Source: CAZKGE01 sp964541695 (GTDB lineage: Bacteria > Bacillota > Clostridia > Christensenellales > CAG-138). From it: DNA of 18,115 nt. The notes under the pieces were generated by a model that was not told the DNA's origin, made no database searches, and worked only from the letters and a program-made list of their open reading frames with translations. Numbering within the stretch: position 1 is the stretch's first letter; each line of letters begins with the position of its first letter. Of the stretch, positions 12,090 to 18,115 are shown piece after piece. The DNA is taken from the NCBI GenBank assembly GCA_964541695.1, contig CAZIRB010000039.1, forward strand, positions 1-18,115, read 5' to 3'. The position numbers were made by a program, and so were the translations under genes.

Positions 12090-13187
12090 ATGCAGATCAC
12101 CGAGGTCCGGCTACAGGGTTTCCGCAATTACGCGTCGGCCCGGATCGCGCCCGCCCCGGGGCTGAACGTGCTCGTCGGCGAAAACGCCGCGGGCAAAACG
12201 AACGTGCTGGAAGCGGTTTTTCTGTGCGCGCTTGGGCGTAGCCACCGCACGCCGCGCGACGCGGAGCTGATCAATACTGGTGCGGACGCGGCGTTCGTCG
12301 GGCTTGTGCTGACCACCGCCGGCGGCACGCGCGACGTGGCGGTCCGGATACTGCGCGGCGACAGGAAGCGCATCAGCGTCGACGGCACGCAGCTCTCTCG
12401 CTCGGGCGAGCTGATGGGCTGCCTCAACGCGGTGCTGTTCGCGCCCGAGGACATGGCGCTCGTCAAGGACGGGCCGGGCGAGCGCAGACGGTTTTTGGAC
12501 ATGGAGCTGTCGCAGCAAAAGCCCGCTTACTACTACCAGCTCCAGCAGTACAACCTTGCGCTCCGGCAGCGAAACGCGCTGCTGCGGCAGGCCGACCGGC
12601 CGCCCTGCTGCGCGCTGGAGCCGTGGGAGGAGCAGCTGGCTAGGCTCGGCGCGTCGATCATGGCGTCGCGCGCGGAGCTTATGACGGAGCTTGCCGCGCT
12701 CGCGCGGGAGAAGCATCTCGCGCTCTCCGGCGGCAGGGAAACGCTTTCGGCCGCGTACCGGCCGGGCGTCGTGCCGAACCCAAGCGAGACGGCCGGGGAC
12801 GCGATCCTGCGGCGGCTGATTTCGGAGCGGGAGCGCGACTTTATCCGCGGCAGCACGGGCGCGGGCCCGCACCGCGACGACATGGAGCTTTTGCTCGACG
12901 GTGCGGACGTGCGCGTGTTCGGCTCGCAGGGGCAGCAGCGCACGGTTGTGCTGAGCCTGAAACTGTCGGAATTGGAAATACTTAGAAAGGCGCGCGGCGA
13001 GCCGCCTATCCTGCTGCTCGACGACGTGTTTTCGGAGCTTGACCGCGAGCGGCAGCGCATGCTGCTTAAAGCGTGCACTGGGTGCCAGACGTTCATTACG
13101 TGCACGCACCTGGAGGAGATTGCGGAAGCGGGAGCGGCCGGCATGCGCGTGTACAGCGTGCAAAGCGGCGCGATTACGGAGGCATAG
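12090..13187 (+). CDS. recF: DNA replication and repair protein RecF
   Basis: A 365-residue SMC-like ATPase that loads RecA onto gapped DNA with RecO and RecR. Walker A is GENAAGKTN (30-38), the ABC signature region is FGSQGQQRT (277-285), and Walker B is PPILLLDDVFSELD (305-318). The N-terminal LQGFRNYAS and the RSHRTPRDAELI segment are classical RecF. The start at 12090 was chosen over an in-frame ATG at 12066 because GGGGGAG lies just upstream and translation begins MQITEVRLQ. The gene lies 8 bp from remB and forms an operon with remB and gyrB. In most Firmicutes dnaA, dnaN and yaaA precede recF. Here they are absent and recF has its own promoter. Confidence 0.97.
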   Translation: MQITEVRLQGFRNYASARIAPAPGLNVLVGENAAGKTNVLEAVFLCALGRSHRTPRDAELINTGADAAFVGLVLTTAGGTRDVAVRILRGDRKRISVDGTQLSRSGELMGCLNAVLFAPEDMALVKDGPGERRRFLDMELSQQKPAYYYQLQQYNLALRQRNALLRQADRPPCCALEPWEEQLARLGASIMASRAELMTELAALAREKHLALSGGRETLSAAYRPGVVPNPSETAGDAILRRLISERERDFIRGSTGAGPHRDDMELLLDGADVRVFGSQGQQRTVVLSLKLSELEILRKARGEPPILLLDDVFSELDRERQRMLLKACTGCQTFITCTHLEEIAEAGAAGMRVYSVQSGAITEA

Positions 13188-13195
13188 GGACATAG

Positions 13196-13498
13196 ATGTT
13201 GCTGCATCTGGGCGGGGATACGTCGATCCCGCTGGAAAAACTGGTTATGGTGCTCAACGCGGCCGGCATGCAGCCGCGCACGCGCGCGTACATCGACCTG
13301 GCCGTGCGCGAGCGGCGGTACGAGCCCTGCGCGGGCCGGCCGAAATCGTACGCCGTCGTGCTCGAGCGCGGGCGGGAGATCGTGCACGCGTCGCCCATTG
13401 CGTCCTCCACGCTCGAGAAGCGCTGGCGCGACGAGATTTCGCACCGCGTCCTGTTCGAGGCGGCGGTGCTGACCACCGAGCCGCGCGATACGATATAG
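13196..13498 (+). CDS. remB: RemB-like (DUF370/RemA family) regulator
   Basis: A 100-residue protein that begins MLLHLGGDTSIPLEKLVMVLN, the hallmark of the RemB/YaaB proteins encoded between recF and gyrB in Firmicutes. Further family markers are the PKSYAVVLE strand (49-57) and SPIASSTLEKRW (66-77). RemA-family proteins bind DNA and control biofilm matrix and osmoprotection genes in Bacillus. Here the role is inferred from homology and position. The segment after residue 78 is longer than in Bacillus RemB. A ribosome binding site GGAGG overlaps the end of recF. A 24-bp gap separates it from gyrB. Confidence 0.9.
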   Translation: MLLHLGGDTSIPLEKLVMVLNAAGMQPRTRAYIDLAVRERRYEPCAGRPKSYAVVLERGREIVHASPIASSTLEKRWRDEISHRVLFEAAVLTTEPRDTI

Positions 13499-13522
13499 AG
13501 ACTGGGTAAAGGAACGATACGG

Positions 13523-15428
13523 ATGGAACTACACGAACAGCAAACCTATGACGCGTCCCAAATACAGGTCCTGGAGGGGCTGGAGGCCGTGCGCCGCCGC
13601 CCGGGCATGTACATCGGCTCGACGGACCAGCGCGGGCTGCATCACCTCGTGACGGAGGTCGTCGACAACTCGATCGACGAGGCGCTCGCGGGCTATTGCA
13701 CGCACATCGAGGTCACCATCCACGCGGACGAGTCCGTAACGGTCTGCGACAACGGCCGCGGCATCCCCGTCGGCCTGCACGAAAAGACCGGCAAGGACGC
13801 GCTGACCGTGTCTTTGACCATGCTGCACGCGGGCGGCAAGTTCGGCGGCGGCGGGTACAAGGTCTCCGGCGGGCTGCACGGCGTGGGCGTGTCCTGCGTC
13901 AACGCGCTCTCGTCCAGGCTTCGCGCCGAGGTGCACCGCGACGGGCACGTGTACGTGCAGGAGTTTATGCGCGGCGAGCCGCTCTCTAACGTGCGCATCG
14001 AGCGCGACATCCCGGACGACGACACCGGCACGTACATCACGTTCCTGCCGGATGATACGGTATTCGACGAGGTGAACTTCAACTTCGACACGATGCTCGC
14101 GCGCTTCCGCGAGCTAGCCTTCCTCAACGCGGGCATCCGCATCACGGCGACCGACGAGCGCGCCGATCCCGTGCGCACCAAGTCGTTCTGCTACGAGGGC
14201 GGCATCGTGTCGTTCGTCAAGCATCTCAATAAAAATAAAGAGGCGCTGCATCCCGAGCCGGTTTATTTCACGGCCAACCGCTTTGAGGACGGCGCGGAGA
14301 CCGCGTCCGTCGAGGTCGCGATGCAGTACAACGACGGCTACAACGAGAACATATTCACGTTCGCGAACAATATCGCCACCATCGAGGGCGGCGCGCACCT
14401 CGTCGGCTTCAAGTCCGCCATGACGCGCGTGGTCAACGACTACGCCAAGAAATGCGGCTTGCTCAAGAGCGCGGACCAGTCGCTCTCCGGCGAGGATATC
14501 CGCGAGGGGCTGACCGCGATCGTGTCCGTCAAGCTCGTCGAGCCGCAGTTCGAAGGCCAGACCAAGACCAAGCTCGGCAACGCGGACATCCGCCCGCTCG
14601 TCGACAACGCCGTCGCCGAGGGCTTTACGCGCTTCCTCGAGGAAAACCCCGCGCAGGCGCGCCTGATCGTCGACAAGTGCATCACCGCCGCGCGCGCGCG
14701 CGACGCGGCTCGCAAAGCCCGGGAGCTCACGCGCCGCAAGTCGGCCCTTGACTCGACCGCTTTGCCCGGCAAGCTCGCCGACTGCCAGGAGAAGGACCCG
14801 TCGCTGTGCGAGCTGTTCATCGTCGAAGGCGATTCCGCCGGCGGCAGCGCCAAGCTCGGCCGGAACCGTAATTTTCAGGCGATCCTGCCCCTGCGCGGCA
14901 AGATTCTCAACGTCGAAAAGACGCGGCTCGACAAGATCCTCGCCAACGCCGAGATCAAGGCCATGATCACCGCCTTTGGCGCCGGCATGGACGAGGACTT
15001 CGACGAGACCAAGCTCCGGTACCACAAGATCATCTGCATGACCGACGCGGACGTCGACGGCAGCCATATCCGCATCCTGCTGCTCACGTTCTTCTACCGG
15101 CACATGCGCCCGCTCATTGAGAAGGGGTACGTCTACATCGCGCAGCCGCCGCTGTACCAGATCAAGCGGAACAAGTACGAGAAGTACGTCTACTCCGACG
15201 AGGAGCTCGAACGCACATTGACCGAGATCGGCCGCGACCCTAAGCCCACCATCCAGCGCTATAAGGGCCTCGGCGAGATGAACCCCGAACAGCTCTGGGA
15301 GACCACTATGGACCCCGAGACGCGCATCATGCTGCGCGTGCAGGTCGAGGACGCCATCGAGGCCGACGAGCTGTTCACACTGCTCATGGGCGACAAGGTC
15401 GACCCCAGGCGCGAGTTCATCGAGCAGA
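13523..15428 (+). CDS. gyrB: DNA gyrase subunit B (3' end lost in assembly gap)
   Basis: 635 complete residues of the ATPase subunit of DNA gyrase. The GHKL domain shows VVDNSIDEA (46-54), DNGRGIP (76-82) and GGLHGVG (116-122). The transducer lysine motif QTKTKLGN is present. The TOPRIM domain has EGDSAGG (435-441) and the metal-binding TDADVDG (507-513). The C-terminus GLGEMNPEQLWETTMDPETR is standard and translation reads RREFIEQ when the N run begins. GyrB usually ends a few residues later, so the gene is almost certainly complete in the genome and only clipped here. The frame that continues through the Ns to 15589 is an artefact. Translation starts 24 bp after remB with an AAAGGA ribosome binding site. 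Confidence 0.97.
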
Positions 15429-15528
15429 NNNNNNNNNNNNNNNNNNNNNNNNNNNNNNNNNNNNNNNNNNNNNNNNNNNNNNNNNNNNNNNNNNNNNNNN
15501 NNNNNNNNNNNNNNNNNNNNNNNNNNNN
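15429..15528. other. Assembly gap (100 N)
   Basis: Exactly 100 N, the conventional filler for a scaffold join of unknown length. The true sequence should contain the last few codons of gyrB and perhaps the gyrA promoter. Sequence resumes with GC-rich and then T/A-rich palindromes of the repetitive type. Confidence 0.95.
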
Positions 15529-15545
15529 GCCCGGAGGACGGCTCC

Positions 15546-15646
15546 CGACTTTCTTTTGTTTACTTTTCTTTCTTCTGAAAGAAAAGTAAAGCGGTTCTTT
15601 GCTCGACTTTCTTTTGCTTCTTTTCTTTCTTCCGAAAGAAAAGAAG
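15546..15646. repeat. Tandem pair of T/A-rich hairpins upstream of gyrA
   Basis: Two perfect stems in tandem: arms 15559-15572 and 15577-15590 (14 bp, loop TTCT), and arms 15617-15629 and 15634-15646 (13 bp, loop TTCC). Each is preceded by CGACTTTCTTTTG. Stem bases differ between the copies but remain paired. The second shares CTTTTGCTTCTTTTCTTT with the reverse complement of 538-555. Confidence 0.85.
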
Positions 15647-15666
15647 AGAAACTTTAGGAGAATTCC

Positions 15667-18115
<2,449 letters not shown>

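Noticed and set aside
15429..15589. Continuation of gyrB through the N run to 15589
   Set aside because: The frame crosses 100 N of unknown true length and ends in repeat-derived sequence. GyrB should end a few codons after 15428.

Overview
The window is an 18.1 kb piece of a GC-rich, probably spore-forming or spore-derived, anaerobic Firmicutes genome, most likely an uncultured gut Clostridia lineage. This is inferred from the recF-remB-gyrB-gyrA order, YugP, DUF1540, DUF1292, PadR with a DUF1700-type partner, and the YgeY/YgeW purine-degradation-associated pair. A run of exactly 100 N (15429-15528) shows that it is a draft scaffold. Exact taxonomy cannot be fixed from sequence reading alone.

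Layout. At the left edge a PadR regulator (minus) overlaps the first codons of a probable HAAS/DUF1700 membrane protein. Its promoter carries a palindrome. About 520 bp of hairpin-rich repeats follow (399-910). Next is a minus-strand DUF1292 protein with a striking Asp/Glu/Cys tail. Divergent from it is a three-gene plus-strand unit: a YheO-like PAS/HTH regulator, ygeY (M20-type hydrolase) and ygeW (knotted transcarbamylase). A second repeat block (4758-5215) separates it from cobO (corrinoid adenosyltransferase). A 376 bp spacer with its own repeat family leads to a two-gene membrane glycosylation unit: a multi-pass, GT-C/DUF6020-like protein translationally coupled to a polyprenyl-phosphate GT2. 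A bidirectional terminator separates this from asnS (minus). Divergent from asnS is yugP, then a small DUF1540 gene with a structured leader. The right third is the gyrase locus: recF, remB, gyrB (end lost in the gap) and gyrA (runs off the window).

How the genes work together. YgeY and YgeW belong to the anaerobic purine/uric acid breakdown gene set and are probably controlled by the regulator encoded first. The GT2 probably makes a lipid-linked sugar that the upstream membrane protein could transfer outside the cell. RecF, RemB, GyrB and GyrA form the classical replication-origin neighbourhood, but dnaA, dnaN and yaaA are missing upstream of recF.

The most unusual signal is non-coding. It is a family of modular palindromes inserted between genes, whose stems keep their pairing while the sequence changes. 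They are repeatedly joined through a (A/G)CGTTG(G/A) junction to purine-rich GGGAAC-type tracts, several of which are canonical G-quadruplex motifs. One copy is a 144-bp tandem duplication bounded by inverted copies of the tract-plus-hairpin end. A related hairpin family borders the assembly gap. Two genes (6162 and 10768) appear to be transcribed as leaderless mRNAs from extended -10 promoters.
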